Shown piece by piece: positions 47,313-57,458 of a stretch of 64,000 nt of DNA (position 1 is the first letter of the stretch; each line of letters begins with the position of its first letter). Location of the stretch: positions 201,066 to 265,065 of the forward strand of contig JACDDS010000004.1 of NCBI GenBank assembly GCA_013816805.1. Direction: 5' to 3'. Source of the DNA: Chitinophagales bacterium. GTDB taxonomy: Bacteria > Bacteroidota > Bacteroidia > Chitinophagales > UBA10324. The notes below the pieces were generated by a model, which did no database searches, was not told where the DNA came from, and saw only the letters and a list, made by a program, of their open reading frames with translations. The translations under genes and the position numbers were made by a program.

Positions 47313-49226
47313 TCAATCTAACGCCACAGCGCCTGTATTGTATAGCTGCTTTCGATATTTTAAAGATGGGGATGATAAAAATTTCCCTAACCCAAGGCTG
47401 TTCCACTTCGCATCAATAGCATCAATTGTAAATTCATCTGAGCAAATGATATTGGGCCATTCACGGTCGAAATCGTCAAACTGTTTGGTTTTTCGGGTAC
47501 CATCAAAACCAATATGAGATATGCTTTGATTATCCTTTGCTTTTACAATGTAACTATCCCTACGTGGATCAATATTGTTGCTCCATCGCCAAATAACATC
47601 TCCTGCATCCATTACGTCAATGGTATGCTCCACATACAGAATAAACTTTATACTTTTCAGAACAGGATTATTAAATAATTTTTCATTAATTTCCTTTATG
47701 TGATTTTTTCTGTTTTTCTCTATTGCAATAAAAATCATACTAATTCCCAGTGCTAAAAGCGAATGATTTATTCCGGTTAATTCCGGATATTCATTCTTAA
47801 TTGTATCAAACCCGGAAGCATCAGCATTTAATACAGAAGTATTTTCTATTTTTTCACTTCTCAGTTCCTCGGGAAATTTGGTAGTTGCATCAATGCACAT
47901 TTTACCCCCAAAAGCAAACTTACTGCAGGAATGATCAAGCACATCCATAGGTCCCTGAGAAAAAAATATGTCCTGCTCAGGATCTACATTGCTACTAATA
48001 ATCCGCGCTACTTCCTGGTAGTTGTGAATATTCACTTTTTCGTCAACCACGATCAGCATCTTATTAAACATCATTTGACCCGCACCCCACATTGCATTAG
48101 TCACCTTTTGGGCATGGCCGGCATATTCCTTAGAAATTTTAACTATCGTAACATTGTGGAACACCCCTTCAATCGGCAATTCTATGTCTTTAATTTCCGG
48201 AATCAATGTCATTTTAATAGGTGCTAGAAATATCCTTTCAGTTGCCTTGCCCAGCCACGCATCTTCCTGGGGTGGAATGCCAACAATAGTGGAAGGGTAA
48301 ATTGCATTTCGCTTGTGGGTAATGCAGGTAATATGAAATTTAGGATAATAATCGCTTAAAGAATAGTAACCCGTATGGTCACCAAAAGGCCCCTCTAAAA
48401 TATTTTCTTCTGATGGATCAATATATCCTTCAATAACAATATCTGCATCAGCAGGAACTTCCATGTCCTGGGTAAGGCATTTTACTAATTCCAATTTTTT
48501 CTTTCGAAGGAAACCAGCCAGCATATATTCGTCCACATTTTCGGGAAGCGGTGCTGTGGCAGCATAAGTATAGACAGGATCGCCACCGAGGGCAACAGCA
48601 ACAGGCATTCTTTTATTTAATTTTTTATATTCAGAAAAATGCTTTGCAGAAACTTTATGTTTATGCCAGTGCATGGCGGTTAGCTGAGCTCCAAAAACCT
48701 GCATGCGGTATAATCCTACATTGCGGATACCAGTAAGCGGATCTTTAGTATTAATGATCGGTAAGGTGAGAAAAGGACCTCCATCTTCCGGCCAGCAGGT
48801 CATTACAGGAAATTTTGTTATGTCGGGTGTTTCCATAATTACCTGCTGACACATCCCTCTCCCATTTTTTATTTGTGGCATCCAGGAAGCTAACTGCGAA
48901 AGCTTTGGTAACATCATCAGCTTTTCAATGATGTTATCTTTCGGTTTTATCAATGATTTAAACAATGTTTCAATTTCTCCTGAAACATCATCCAGGTCAT
49001 TGACCCCCAGCGCCATACAGATCCTTTTTCGTGATCCAAAAGCATTTATCAAAAGAGGGAAAGAAGTTCCGTTATTTTCAAATAATAAAGCGGGACCATT
49101 GTTTTTAGAAATACGATCTACTATTTCTGTTATTTCTAACCTGGGATTTACATATTCTTTAATGCGAATTAGTTCACCGTACTTTTCCAGATCATCAATA
49201 AAATGCTGCAGAGAAGGATAAGCCAT
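47313..49226 (-). CDS. UbiD-family decarboxylase, probably for menaquinone
   Basis: A large UbiD-family enzyme (637 aa) depending on prenylated FMN. Family segments: FIDDLEKYGELIRIKEYVNP, MCQQVIMETPDITKFPVMTC, NVGLYRMQVFGAQLTAMHWH, VALGGDPVYTYAATAPLP, the catalytic region ILEGPFGDHTGYYSLSDYYP, and C-terminal KMCIDATTKFPEE. The length and the MHWHKHKVSAKHF stretch match the decarboxylases of the futalosine-type menaquinone route rather than the 500-aa ubiquinone UbiD; this assignment is from family resemblance. No other menaquinone gene is in the window. Divergent from the SIR2-TPR gene, with 141 bp between the starts. Confidence 0.87.
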   Translation of the reverse strand: MAYPSLQHFIDDLEKYGELIRIKEYVNPRLEITEIVDRISKNNGPALLFENNGTSFPLLINAFGSRKRICMALGVNDLDDVSGEIETLFKSLIKPKDNIIEKLMMLPKLSQLASWMPQIKNGRGMCQQVIMETPDITKFPVMTCWPEDGGPFLTLPIINTKDPLTGIRNVGLYRMQVFGAQLTAMHWHKHKVSAKHFSEYKKLNKRMPVAVALGGDPVYTYAATAPLPENVDEYMLAGFLRKKKLELVKCLTQDMEVPADADIVIEGYIDPSEENILEGPFGDHTGYYSLSDYYPKFHITCITHKRNAIYPSTIVGIPPQEDAWLGKATERIFLAPIKMTLIPEIKDIELPIEGVFHNVTIVKISKEYAGHAQKVTNAMWGAGQMMFNKMLIVVDEKVNIHNYQEVARIISSNVDPEQDIFFSQGPMDVLDHSCSKFAFGGKMCIDATTKFPEELRSEKIENTSVLNADASGFDTIKNEYPELTGINHSLLALGISMIFIAIEKNRKNHIKEINEKLFNNPVLKSIKFILYVEHTIDVMDAGDVIWRWSNNIDPRRDSYIVKAKDNQSISHIGFDGTRKTKQFDDFDREWPNIICSDEFTIDAIDAKWNSLGLGKFLSSPSLKYRKQLYNTGAVALD

Positions 49227-49338
49227 TCCAATCTATTTATTATAAAACCAAAATTAGGTAAAGAAGTTTGCAGCGTTCTCAATACGTATCTGAATTGTAA
49301 CTGGTACAGAACTATTAACCTTTTATATCTTCGTAAGC

Positions 49339-49371
49339 ATGAAAAATATTAAGCAACAATTCGATTCGTGA
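49339..49371 (+). other. Overlapping mini-ORF before the SIR2-TPR gene
   Basis: ATG at 49339 opens a 10-codon frame (MKNIKQQFDS) ending at TGA 49369-49371, which overlaps the GTG start (49368-49370) of the SIR2-TPR gene as GTGA. It could be a coupling leader peptide, or the true N-terminus of the larger protein if one base has been gained or lost. Not distinguishable here. Confidence 0.35.
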
Positions 49372-51419
49372 GAAGCACAACCGTAAAAAAAATTGCTGCC
49401 ATACTTCGTAATCTAAGGGATGGAAATGAAAAACGGAGCGCTATTCTATTCCTGGGTGCCGGTGCTTCGAAGTCGGCCGGTATTCCTACCGCGGGAGAAC
49501 TCGTTAAGATACTCGAAACAGATTCACGGTACCAGACTTTAGTGGAAGATTGCTCAGATAAAAGTTATGCCAGCTATATGCGGGAGCTCAATCCCGGTGA
49601 TAGAAAAGAATTTCTGCAACAATATGTAGACACGGCTAAATTAAATCAAACTCATCTGTACGCTGCTACTTTGATGAAGGAGCGGTTAATTGATACGGTG
49701 GTTACCGTAAATTTTGACCCCCTTATGCTTCGTGCTTTAGCAATGGTTAATATTTTTCCTTCCGTATATGATATGGCCGTAAGCCGTGAATTTATTTTAG
49801 GCGGAATCGATCATCCTGCAGTGGTTTTTCTCCATGGCCAGAGCCATGGTTTCTGGCAATTAAACACGGATGATGAAATGCGGATGGCACTCGATAATAT
49901 CCGAAATCTGTTTATGCAGATTACCGGCGGTCGGTCCTGGATTATTGTTGGCTATAGTGGAAATGATCCGGTGTTTAGTGAATTGGCAAAAATTCAAAAA
50001 TTTGAACATGGTATATACTGGATTTGCTATAAAAATGATGACCCTGAAAAAAAGGTAATGGAAGAGCTGCTCGATAAGCCCAATAAAAGTTCCTGGTATT
50101 TAAAAGGTTACAACAGCGATGAGTTTTTTCGGGCTCTGAAAAATGAGATGAAACTGCAGGAGCCTAATATAATTAACAAGCCATTTTCACATTTAAGTGA
50201 AGCAGTACTGGAAATAGGAGATTTTGAAATAGAGGAGCGAAAGGAAAAATGGACCATTCAGATTCAAACATGGATAAGGGCCGCTATAGAAGGATTTGAA
50301 GAAGGAAAGGGCTTTGAAAAAATAGAGGCAGCCCAGAAAGAAAATATTGACATTGCCAAATTAACCATGCAGGTAAAAGAGATATCGGATAAGAAGAACT
50401 TTGAAGAAATTAAGAATATTGAAAGTTACGTTTTACACTCAGGAAATGATGAAGCAGTTACTGCACTTGCTTATGCGTATAACGGCTGGGGAATTGAACT
50501 GTATAATCAATCGCTTTCTACCAGTAGCGATGAGGTTGTGCTGAGCAAGTCAATAGAAAAATATATTCATTCCATTACCATAAAGCCTACTTATGAAAGC
50601 TATTATAACTGGGGATTGGCTTTATACCTGTTAGCGACAAGAAAAAATTACGATGAAAATATCCTTAATGATGTTCTGGATAAATATCAAAAAGCAACCG
50701 ATATCAATGCCAGTAAGGATGATGCTTTTTATAACTGGGGCTTAGCGCTTCATCAGCTGTCCATTAAAAAAAATACAAATGAATTATTGTTGTTACAGGC
50801 AATTGAAAAATATGAATTTGCCACCAGGATAAAACCAGGATATGATATTTTCCTCGAGTGGGGAATTAGTCTTTATGAACTCGCTCACATAAAAAACCGG
50901 GATTCAAAAATACTGCAGGAAGCAATAGTAAAATATGAACAGGCTAAACAGATTAACCCGTTAGTTTCGCAAATCTATTATAGCTGGGCTCTTGCATTGT
51001 CTGAACTGGCGTCGGCACCAGATAAGGCAGTGGAGAAAGAATTGCTGTTAAGAAAAGCGAGAGAAAAATATATAGAAGCAATTAATTTAAAACCTGATTA
51101 TTATGATGCCATCAACGGGTTATCAATGCTTCTTTCAATGATTAATAAAATATTTCAACCGCAGGATCTTAAAAAGCTAACCCTTGAAACTATCCAGATT
51201 TTAGAAAATACTGAAAAGAATAAAGAAGGCACTATGCCCTATAATTTAGCATGCGCTTATAGTATAGACCAAAACAGTGAGAGGGCATTGGAATGGCTTG
51301 AGAAATCCTTAAAGCTTACAGATGTTTCCAGGAAGCAAATAGAAAGTGAAGATGATCTCAAGGATCTTCATAAGCTGCCGGAGTTTATAAAATTATTGGA
51401 TCGATACCGGCCTGACTAA
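49368..51419 (+). CDS. SIR2-domain protein with C-terminal TPR array
   Basis: A 683-aa protein. The N-terminal SIR2-like domain (about 20-260) has the NAD loop LFLGAGASKSAG (28-39), VVTVNFDPLM with Asn115 and Asp117, FLHGQSHG with His156, and IIVGYSGNDPVF (193-204). Asn and His are the catalytic pair used by SIR2 NADases of defence proteins such as ThsA (established for that family). A helical linker (260-400) leads to at least four repeats of about 42-45 residues with YYNWGLALYLLA, FYNWGLALHQLS, FLEWGISLYELA and YYSWALALSELA, then NLACAYS...ALEWLEKSL, a closing TPR. Start is GTG, overlapping a mini-ORF. No signal peptide or membrane span. Either an antiviral NADase with a TPR sensor or a SIR2 deacylase relative; the first is favoured. 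Confidence 0.85.
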   Translation: MRSTTVKKIAAILRNLRDGNEKRSAILFLGAGASKSAGIPTAGELVKILETDSRYQTLVEDCSDKSYASYMRELNPGDRKEFLQQYVDTAKLNQTHLYAATLMKERLIDTVVTVNFDPLMLRALAMVNIFPSVYDMAVSREFILGGIDHPAVVFLHGQSHGFWQLNTDDEMRMALDNIRNLFMQITGGRSWIIVGYSGNDPVFSELAKIQKFEHGIYWICYKNDDPEKKVMEELLDKPNKSSWYLKGYNSDEFFRALKNEMKLQEPNIINKPFSHLSEAVLEIGDFEIEERKEKWTIQIQTWIRAAIEGFEEGKGFEKIEAAQKENIDIAKLTMQVKEISDKKNFEEIKNIESYVLHSGNDEAVTALAYAYNGWGIELYNQSLSTSSDEVVLSKSIEKYIHSITIKPTYESYYNWGLALYLLATRKNYDENILNDVLDKYQKATDINASKDDAFYNWGLALHQLSIKKNTNELLLLQAIEKYEFATRIKPGYDIFLEWGISLYELAHIKNRDSKILQEAIVKYEQAKQINPLVSQIYYSWALALSELASAPDKAVEKELLLRKAREKYIEAINLKPDYYDAINGLSMLLSMINKIFQPQDLKKLTLETIQILENTEKNKEGTMPYNLACAYSIDQNSERALEWLEKSLKLTDVSRKQIESEDDLKDLHKLPEFIKLLDRYRPD

Positions 51420-51441
51420 CCTTAATTACGTGAATACACTC

Positions 51442-52944
51442 TCAATACCTATACCCGATAGTAAGGGCCAGAGTCCCGGTATTTTTCTTTATTCCTACTC
51501 CGGTCACGCTTTCGTCGGTAAGCGAATACGGCTGATAGAATTGCTTCGTTGCAGAATGAACATATGCTACATCGCAGTATATGTTATTTCCCCTTACTCC
51601 AAAGCCACCGGTAATACTGGTATTGCTTAAATTAAAATCGGGCACTGCCACTCCGGACTTAAAGGGCGATTGGTAAAAAGCTGCCCCCAATCGAAAGCGA
51701 AAGATATTCAATGCATACTCTCCACCTATACGCAGATTAGAAGTTGCTTTATATTTATCCTTTATAGTATTGTTTACTATACTCTCGTAATCCAGATCAC
51801 TTACAGAACCGGTCTTATTAAAATTATAATGCATTTGATTATAATTTATAAGCTCATAATCGAGAGATAAAAACCCGCTTTGTTTAAAGATAAATGATGC
51901 CCCCGCCATAACCCTCCAGGGAGATATAAGGCTATAATTATAGGAGCCTGCTGGTGTGGTATAGCTTGCTCCCTGGGTTGTGTCAAGAATAGATGCTATC
52001 GAAGAATTATAAGCATCAGTAAGGTTGTAGTAAGTCGGTGTATGGACTGATGCCCCGATCTGAAAAAAATCGTTCACCTTGTATTGTGCACCAATTTTTC
52101 CATTAAAGCCATACCCGGTGGTGCTTAAATAATCTGTTAATGTAAAACTCTTGAAATTAGAAATAGAATTAGAAGCATCCGTTTCGTAATAAGAATTAGT
52201 AGTGGAATAATTGATTGCAGGCATTCCAAGAGTCATTCCTAAAAATAACCGATTGTCATAATTTCCTGCAATGGAAACACCATATTCTGTAGTTCCGCCC
52301 TGTGACTCAATTAAACCATCCTGTTGTACGTGACCATCAGGGATCACGCTATTATAGAAGTTTGAAGTTTCTGATACCGGATTTACTAAAAACCCTTCAT
52401 ATCCTAAACCGGCTGAAAATGGAAAGTTATTATGAATATCGGCTTCCGGTGTTCCAGTCCCGGAATTAAGCAATTGCAAATAATAATCAACTAAAGAATT
52501 ATTTAAATTAAACCCATTAAAATGAACGGTGGAATTAAAATTATTCAAACGATTTGCTCCAAAACCAATGTTCAAATATTTCCATTTCGAGTCTTGATGT
52601 TTTTTATTCAAATCATTGGATATCACCACCCCAAAGCTTCCCACGTTAAATTTGTATTTCTGAGCATCAGTGATACCGTCAATAAAAGACGACTTTGTAT
52701 CTATGCCCACTAAAGTGGGGGTAAATGATAACTCAGAACCGCGATACCAGCCCAGGCCTGCAGGGTTTTGACTTATAGTACTAAAGTCCGCACCCAAAGA
52801 AGAAAAAGCACCTCCGCAACCAAGAGCACGCGCTGTTCCTCCCAAAGTTATTTGACTGTATCGTAGGGCATCTTCGTCTGATTGTGCGAAAGAGATAAAG
52901 GGAAATACAAAGCACAGACTTATGGCTAATAACAGATTTTTCAT
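51442..52944 (-). CDS. Outer-membrane transport protein (OmpP1/FadL-like)
   Basis: A 500-aa beta-barrel protein with signal peptide (ending FISFAQSDEDA) and the N-terminal pattern ALRYSQITLGGTARALGCGG and SSLGADFSTISQNPAGLGWY typical of the FadL/PorV-like group of Bacteroidota barrels. Later strands alternate aromatic and polar residues (GFGANRLNNFNSTV, DFFQIGASVHTPTYYNL, SGFLSLDYELINYNQM) and the chain ends in GTLALTIGYRY, a barrel-closing strand with terminal aromatic. Predicted to carry hydrophobic compounds across the outer membrane. Convergent with the SIR2-TPR gene (23 bp between). Confidence 0.8.
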   Translation of the reverse strand: MKNLLLAISLCFVFPFISFAQSDEDALRYSQITLGGTARALGCGGAFSSLGADFSTISQNPAGLGWYRGSELSFTPTLVGIDTKSSFIDGITDAQKYKFNVGSFGVVISNDLNKKHQDSKWKYLNIGFGANRLNNFNSTVHFNGFNLNNSLVDYYLQLLNSGTGTPEADIHNNFPFSAGLGYEGFLVNPVSETSNFYNSVIPDGHVQQDGLIESQGGTTEYGVSIAGNYDNRLFLGMTLGMPAINYSTTNSYYETDASNSISNFKSFTLTDYLSTTGYGFNGKIGAQYKVNDFFQIGASVHTPTYYNLTDAYNSSIASILDTTQGASYTTPAGSYNYSLISPWRVMAGASFIFKQSGFLSLDYELINYNQMHYNFNKTGSVSDLDYESIVNNTIKDKYKATSNLRIGGEYALNIFRFRLGAAFYQSPFKSGVAVPDFNLSNTSITGGFGVRGNNIYCDVAYVHSATKQFYQPYSLTDESVTGVGIKKNTGTLALTIGYRY

Positions 52945-52967
52945 AATGAAAGTATTAGGTAAAATAA

Positions 52968-54269
52968 TTATCTACGCGGCTGACGAGGTTGTGGGTTCTG
53001 ATGCTGCGGGGTACTGGAACGGATCGAAGAGTTTCTGGAATTATCCGGAGTATTCGAATTATTATTTAATTGTAACCGCCCGTTATCCTGATTTAAAGTA
53101 TTAGACTCTTTTTCTTTTTTATACTGTTGTATATTAACATTTCCTTTCTCAGTTACAGAAATATTTGTTTTCTGATATTGAGGCCTGCTGTTTTGTTTTA
53201 AATTTAGATTGACATCCTGATGTACCTGAGAACCGGCAATTGAATTGTGTATAACAGGTTCAACTGTTGTATTTGCAGGTAATTGCCCTTCCAACCTCGG
53301 TTTTCTTTGTTGTGTGTTTTGATTAGGAAATTGCTGTCTGTTAGCAGGTGACGGACTATTAACCTTTTCAGTCGAGGGCACAACATTTTGCCTGACGGAG
53401 TTTTTAGCTGGTGATTCTACCTTCGGTTCATTTACCCTTGGCTGATAAATTTTACGCGAGTCTTGCGTTACTCCAGGAGTATTAGTATTGCCTGGATTAG
53501 CATTTTTTCCATCAACATTCCCTGAGGTATTCTTTTGATACCTTCCTCCATATCCATTGGATGTATTACTTCCTGACGAACCCCGCGGGCCATAATAAGA
53601 CCCGTTGCTATAGCCATTGCCTGCATCACCATAATAATTGTTACCGTAATTACCATATATATTGTTATAGTAACCATTATAATATCCATTATTGTAGCCG
53701 CTATAATAAGAACCAAATGGATTGTAGGGATTGTAACCAAATCCATTATTCCATGGATCATAATAATTGGAATAAGGATTATACCAGCTATTAAAAGGAT
53801 TACCATAGTACTGCCCATAACCTAAACCAAATCCTAAACTCAGATTCAAAGAAGGAGAATAGTAAAAAGGGTCATAGAAAGTAAATCCGGAGTAAAATGG
53901 ACTCATGGTAACTCCGAAGGAAGGACCAAAGCCACTGTTCCTATTATTAAAACCCGAAGAATTTCCGTAGTAATTATTAATAATGGTCGTTCCATTTTCG
54001 TCGCTTCCTTTTTCAGAATACACGGAGTTCTCAGGATCTGTTTGCTGAACATTTGGTTCCATAACATCACTTTGTGATGGTGAACCATTATCCTGTGAAT
54101 AACTATTACCTGGTATGGTATTACCTGGAGTTACTGTCTGAAGTCCGTTATTTGAAGCAGATGAATAGATATCGTCAGTTCCTGCAGAATTTTGAACATA
54201 ACTTGTAGTAGTGCAGGACGCGAGGAAAACGACCACTGCGGTTGCCATTAAGAAAAAAGCCGTTCTCAT
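52968..54269 (-). CDS. Asn/Gly/Tyr-rich low-complexity lipoprotein
   Basis: A 433-aa protein with a lipoprotein signal (MRTAFFLMATAVVVFLASCT, Cys at 19). The central region (about 100-255) consists of Tyr/Asn/Gly/Phe-rich runs such as FYDPFYYSPSLNLSLGFGLG, GYNPYNPFGSYYSGYNNG and YYNNIYGNYGNNYYGD. The C-terminal half is Pro/Asn/Gln-rich, basic and without predicted fold. It is likely an intrinsically disordered surface lipoprotein. The frame extends to 54350, but ATG 54269 gives the lipobox and is chosen. It lies 23 bp upstream of the FadL-like gene and may be co-transcribed. Function unknown. Confidence 0.75.
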   Translation of the reverse strand: MRTAFFLMATAVVVFLASCTTTSYVQNSAGTDDIYSSASNNGLQTVTPGNTIPGNSYSQDNGSPSQSDVMEPNVQQTDPENSVYSEKGSDENGTTIINNYYGNSSGFNNRNSGFGPSFGVTMSPFYSGFTFYDPFYYSPSLNLSLGFGLGYGQYYGNPFNSWYNPYSNYYDPWNNGFGYNPYNPFGSYYSGYNNGYYNGYYNNIYGNYGNNYYGDAGNGYSNGSYYGPRGSSGSNTSNGYGGRYQKNTSGNVDGKNANPGNTNTPGVTQDSRKIYQPRVNEPKVESPAKNSVRQNVVPSTEKVNSPSPANRQQFPNQNTQQRKPRLEGQLPANTTVEPVIHNSIAGSQVHQDVNLNLKQNSRPQYQKTNISVTEKGNVNIQQYKKEKESNTLNQDNGRLQLNNNSNTPDNSRNSSIRSSTPQHQNPQPRQPRR

Positions 54270-54539
54270 AAATTTAGGATTTAAAGCATTAACGTAAGAA
54301 ATCGAAAAAGAGTTTATAGTGGTAAATTTTTTTGGATGATCGTTACTCATAGGGAATAAAAGCTAAAATATGACTAATAGTATGCCAAATCTACACAATG
54401 GCAATGAATAAACCAACCAATGATTTAGGGATATACTTATAAATAAAATGTGCCTCTATTAATTTTCTTTCTTTGCAGTGGTAATAAGTAACTGTGATGA
54501 ACTTAAACCGAAGAAAGGCTTGTATAAATCACGTATTGT

Positions 54540-56012
54540 ATGGGTAAGGAAATAACAGCTCGGGATAAAGACTATTCCGCATGGTATAACGATCTTGTGA
54601 TTAAAGGCAACCTGGCTGATTATTCTCCTGTACGGGGGTGCATGGTTATTAAACCATATGGATTTGCCCTGTGGGAAAAAATGCAATGGGTACTTGATAA
54701 AATGTTTAAGGAGACTGGTCATCAAAATGCATATTTTCCACTTTTTATTCCTAAGAGCTTTTTAGCTAAAGAAGCAGCACACGTGGAAGGGTTTGCCAAG
54801 GAATGCGCGGTAGTTACTCATTACCGTTTGAAAACAGATGAGGGCGGGAAAAATCTAATAGTGGATCCGGAAGCAAAACTGGAAGAAGAACTTATTGTGC
54901 GCCCCACTTCTGAAACCATTATCTGGAATGCCTATAAAGGTTGGATTAAATCTTATCGTGACCTTCCGCTCCTGATCAATCAATGGGCAAACGTAGTACG
55001 GTGGGAAATGCGCACCAGGTTATTCCTGCGCACTACAGAATTTTTATGGCAGGAAGGACATACTGCTCATGCATCGGCAGATGAAGCAATGGAAGAAGCC
55101 CGGAAAATGCTGGAAATTTACGCAACATTCGCAGAAGAATGGATGGCTTTACCGGTTATTAAGGGTATTAAAACCGCCAATGAGCGGTTTGCAGGCGCCG
55201 AAGAAACATTTTGCATTGAAGCATTGGTGCAGGATGGTAAGGCAATTCAGGCAGGTACATCCCATTTTCTGGGGCAAAACTTTGCGCGGGCTTTTGAGGT
55301 TACCTTTATGAGTAAGGAAAATAAAGAAGAATTGGTTTGGGCCACTTCATGGGGAGTTTCAACACGGCTTATTGGTACATTAATTATGGCCCATTCAGAT
55401 GACCATGGATTGGTGCTGCCGCCAAAGCTGGCACCTGTCCAAATAGTTATTATCCCAATAGTTAAAACAGCGGAGCAGTTAGAGATGATTGACAAAAAGG
55501 CTTTGGAAATAAAAAATCAGCTGGAGAAGATAAATATTACTGTCAAATACGACAATGATGATAAACAAAAGCCCGGATGGAAATTTGCAGAATACGAATT
55601 AAAAGGAATTCCACTGCGAATTGCTATTGGACCGCGTGATTTAGAAAATGGAACGGTGGAACTGGCGCGTCGCGACACGCTGTCAAAGACAACCGTTTCT
55701 ATGGATGGATTGCCTGAATTAGTTAAAACCCTGCTGGAGGAAATTCAATCAAGCATTTATAATAAGGCCTTAGCATTTCGCGATGCAAACATTACCCAGG
55801 TAAACTCTTATGAGCAATTTAAAAAGGTTTTGGAGCAAGGTGGTTTTATATCTGCACATTGGGATGGTTCCACAGAAACAGAATTAAAAATTAAAGAAGA
55901 AACGAAGGCTACAATACGATGCATTCCATTAAATAATCCCCTGGAAGATGGAATATGTATATACTCAGGAAAAGCTTCTAAACAGAGGGTGCTGTTTGCA
56001 CGAGCTTACTAA
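54540..56012 (+). CDS. proS: Prolyl-tRNA synthetase, archaeal/eukaryote type
   Basis: Charges tRNA-Pro with proline. A class II synthetase of 490 aa: motif 1 region [17 protein letters not shown], motif 2 with [29 protein letters not shown] segment ([19 protein letters not shown]), [14 protein letters not shown], and motif 3 [20 protein letters not shown]. It lacks the bacterial editing insertion of about 180 residues and ends with a C-terminal domain closing in FARAY, features of the archaeal-type enzymes used by Bacteroidota. Start ATG 54540 ([15 protein letters not shown]). No neighbour suggests an operon. Confidence 0.95.
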   Translation: MGKEITARDKDYSAWYNDLVIKGNLADYSPVRGCMVIKPYGFALWEKMQWVLDKMFKETGHQNAYFPLFIPKSFLAKEAAHVEGFAKECAVVTHYRLKTDEGGKNLIVDPEAKLEEELIVRPTSETIIWNAYKGWIKSYRDLPLLINQWANVVRWEMRTRLFLRTTEFLWQEGHTAHASADEAMEEARKMLEIYATFAEEWMALPVIKGIKTANERFAGAEETFCIEALVQDGKAIQAGTSHFLGQNFARAFEVTFMSKENKEELVWATSWGVSTRLIGTLIMAHSDDHGLVLPPKLAPVQIVIIPIVKTAEQLEMIDKKALEIKNQLEKINITVKYDNDDKQKPGWKFAEYELKGIPLRIAIGPRDLENGTVELARRDTLSKTTVSMDGLPELVKTLLEEIQSSIYNKALAFRDANITQVNSYEQFKKVLEQGGFISAHWDGSTETELKIKEETKATIRCIPLNNPLEDGICIYSGKASKQRVLFARAY

Positions 56013-56120
56013 TGCAGGCAAGGAGGCAGATGACATTTTATGCTACTAAAACTTCTCAAAAATGCTGTAAAAACTACTTGGTTATCCGCAATTCTTAACT
56101 TGCCAATCCGAAATTAATAC

Positions 56121-57458
56121 GTGTTCATTAAACCAGTACTTCGCTTGTTTGATCTCACCATGATTATTATCAGCATGGTGATAGGTATTGGCATTTTTAG
56201 AAACCCATCGGTAATTGCTGTTAATGCGGGTAGTGAAAACATCTTTTTTCTTGCCTGGATAATAGGGGCACTGGTGAGCGTTTGTGGAGCGCTAACCTTT
56301 GCTGAAATAGGATCAAGGTTTCCTGTGGCCGGTGGTTTTTATAAGATGTTCTCTGTATGTTATCGTCCCCAACTGGCGTTTATATTAATATGGACTTACA
56401 TTTTATTAAATGCAGGCAGCACCGCTGCAGTAGCCTTAACAGGCGCCCAATATATCGCTCCCATTATTCTTCCGGAATCAATGAGAAACCCGACAGGCGA
56501 AAAATTGTTGTTTTTTATAATTATCGGCATTCTGTTTTTCTTGAATTTCCTGGGAATCCGGATGGGTTCACGCACGCAAAACATTCTAAGCACAATTAAA
56601 ATTGGTCTCATGCTGGTTTTGATCTCTGCCCTGTTTTTTATACCCATTCACGATCATAAAAATATAGAAGCAGTATCCACTTCAGACCAAAACTTTTTCA
56701 AGGCCCTCGGCATTAGCCTGATTGGTGTATTTTTTAGTTACGGCGGTTATCAAAACACTGCAAACCTCGGCGCAGATGTTAAAGCTCCCCAGAAAAATAT
56801 GCCGCGCGCCATTCTTGCAGCTATGGGGTTAGTGATGATACTTTACCTGGTTATCAACTTTGCATACATTAAGGTATTGGGATTCCATAATGTTCAGGCC
56901 TCTCCCCTTATAGCCGCTGACCTTGCCAAGGTATTGTTTGGGAATGGAGGTGCTGCCTTTGCATCTATCGTTATTTTTATCTCTGTATTGGGTTTCGTAA
57001 ATACGGTATTACTCCATAACCCAAGGGTAATGTACGCCATGGCGGAAGAAAAAATTTTGCCACCTGTTTTCATGAAGCTGAATGAAAGAAAACAGGTACA
57101 GGAGTTCGCTTTAATATTCTACACTTCATTAACGGTCATTATGTTTCTATTTCTGCAAACGTATAGCGACCTGCTCAATTATGTTATTTTCAATGATACC
57201 ATTTCCCTTGCATTTGCTGCTTTTTGCATTTTTATTTTCCGCAGAAAAAAAACGGGGGATCATATTCCGGGTTTTCGACTCAAATGGTTCCCGTTCATTC
57301 CTGTAGTTTTTATTCTTATGCAATTAACCGTAACGGCATATGTGGTCTATAGCGATCCGCTAAACTCCTTCATAGGATTTATTATTATGCTGTGCGGATT
57401 TCCAGTCTATTACCTGCTTAAGAACTTTAGTAACAGGAGATCGGCAGAAGTATCTTAA
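56121..57458 (+). CDS. APC-family amino acid permease
   Basis: A 445-aa integral membrane transporter with about 12 spans. The first helix GIGIFRNPSVIAVNAGSENIF and the GALVSVCGALTFAEIGSRFPVAGG segment match the APC superfamily (L-type or yifK-like amino acid transporters). GTG at 56121 is the start (VFIKPVLRLFDLTMI). Substrate unknown. Convergent with the glycosylasparaginase gene: the last 4 bases overlap (57455-57458), so the two share no direction but could both serve amino-acid or peptide use. Confidence 0.88.
   Translation: MFIKPVLRLFDLTMIIISMVIGIGIFRNPSVIAVNAGSENIFFLAWIIGALVSVCGALTFAEIGSRFPVAGGFYKMFSVCYRPQLAFILIWTYILLNAGSTAAVALTGAQYIAPIILPESMRNPTGEKLLFFIIIGILFFLNFLGIRMGSRTQNILSTIKIGLMLVLISALFFIPIHDHKNIEAVSTSDQNFFKALGISLIGVFFSYGGYQNTANLGADVKAPQKNMPRAILAAMGLVMILYLVINFAYIKVLGFHNVQASPLIAADLAKVLFGNGGAAFASIVIFISVLGFVNTVLLHNPRVMYAMAEEKILPPVFMKLNERKQVQEFALIFYTSLTVIMFLFLQTYSDLLNYVIFNDTISLAFAAFCIFIFRRKKTGDHIPGFRLKWFPFIPVVFILMQLTVTAYVVYSDPLNSFIGFIIMLCGFPVYYLLKNFSNRRSAEVS

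Noticed and set aside
53468..53818. 116-codon minus frame in the Asn/Gly/Tyr-rich lipoprotein gene
   Set aside because: It is a frame shadow of a low-complexity region; it reads as Ile/Met-rich repeats with no start context.
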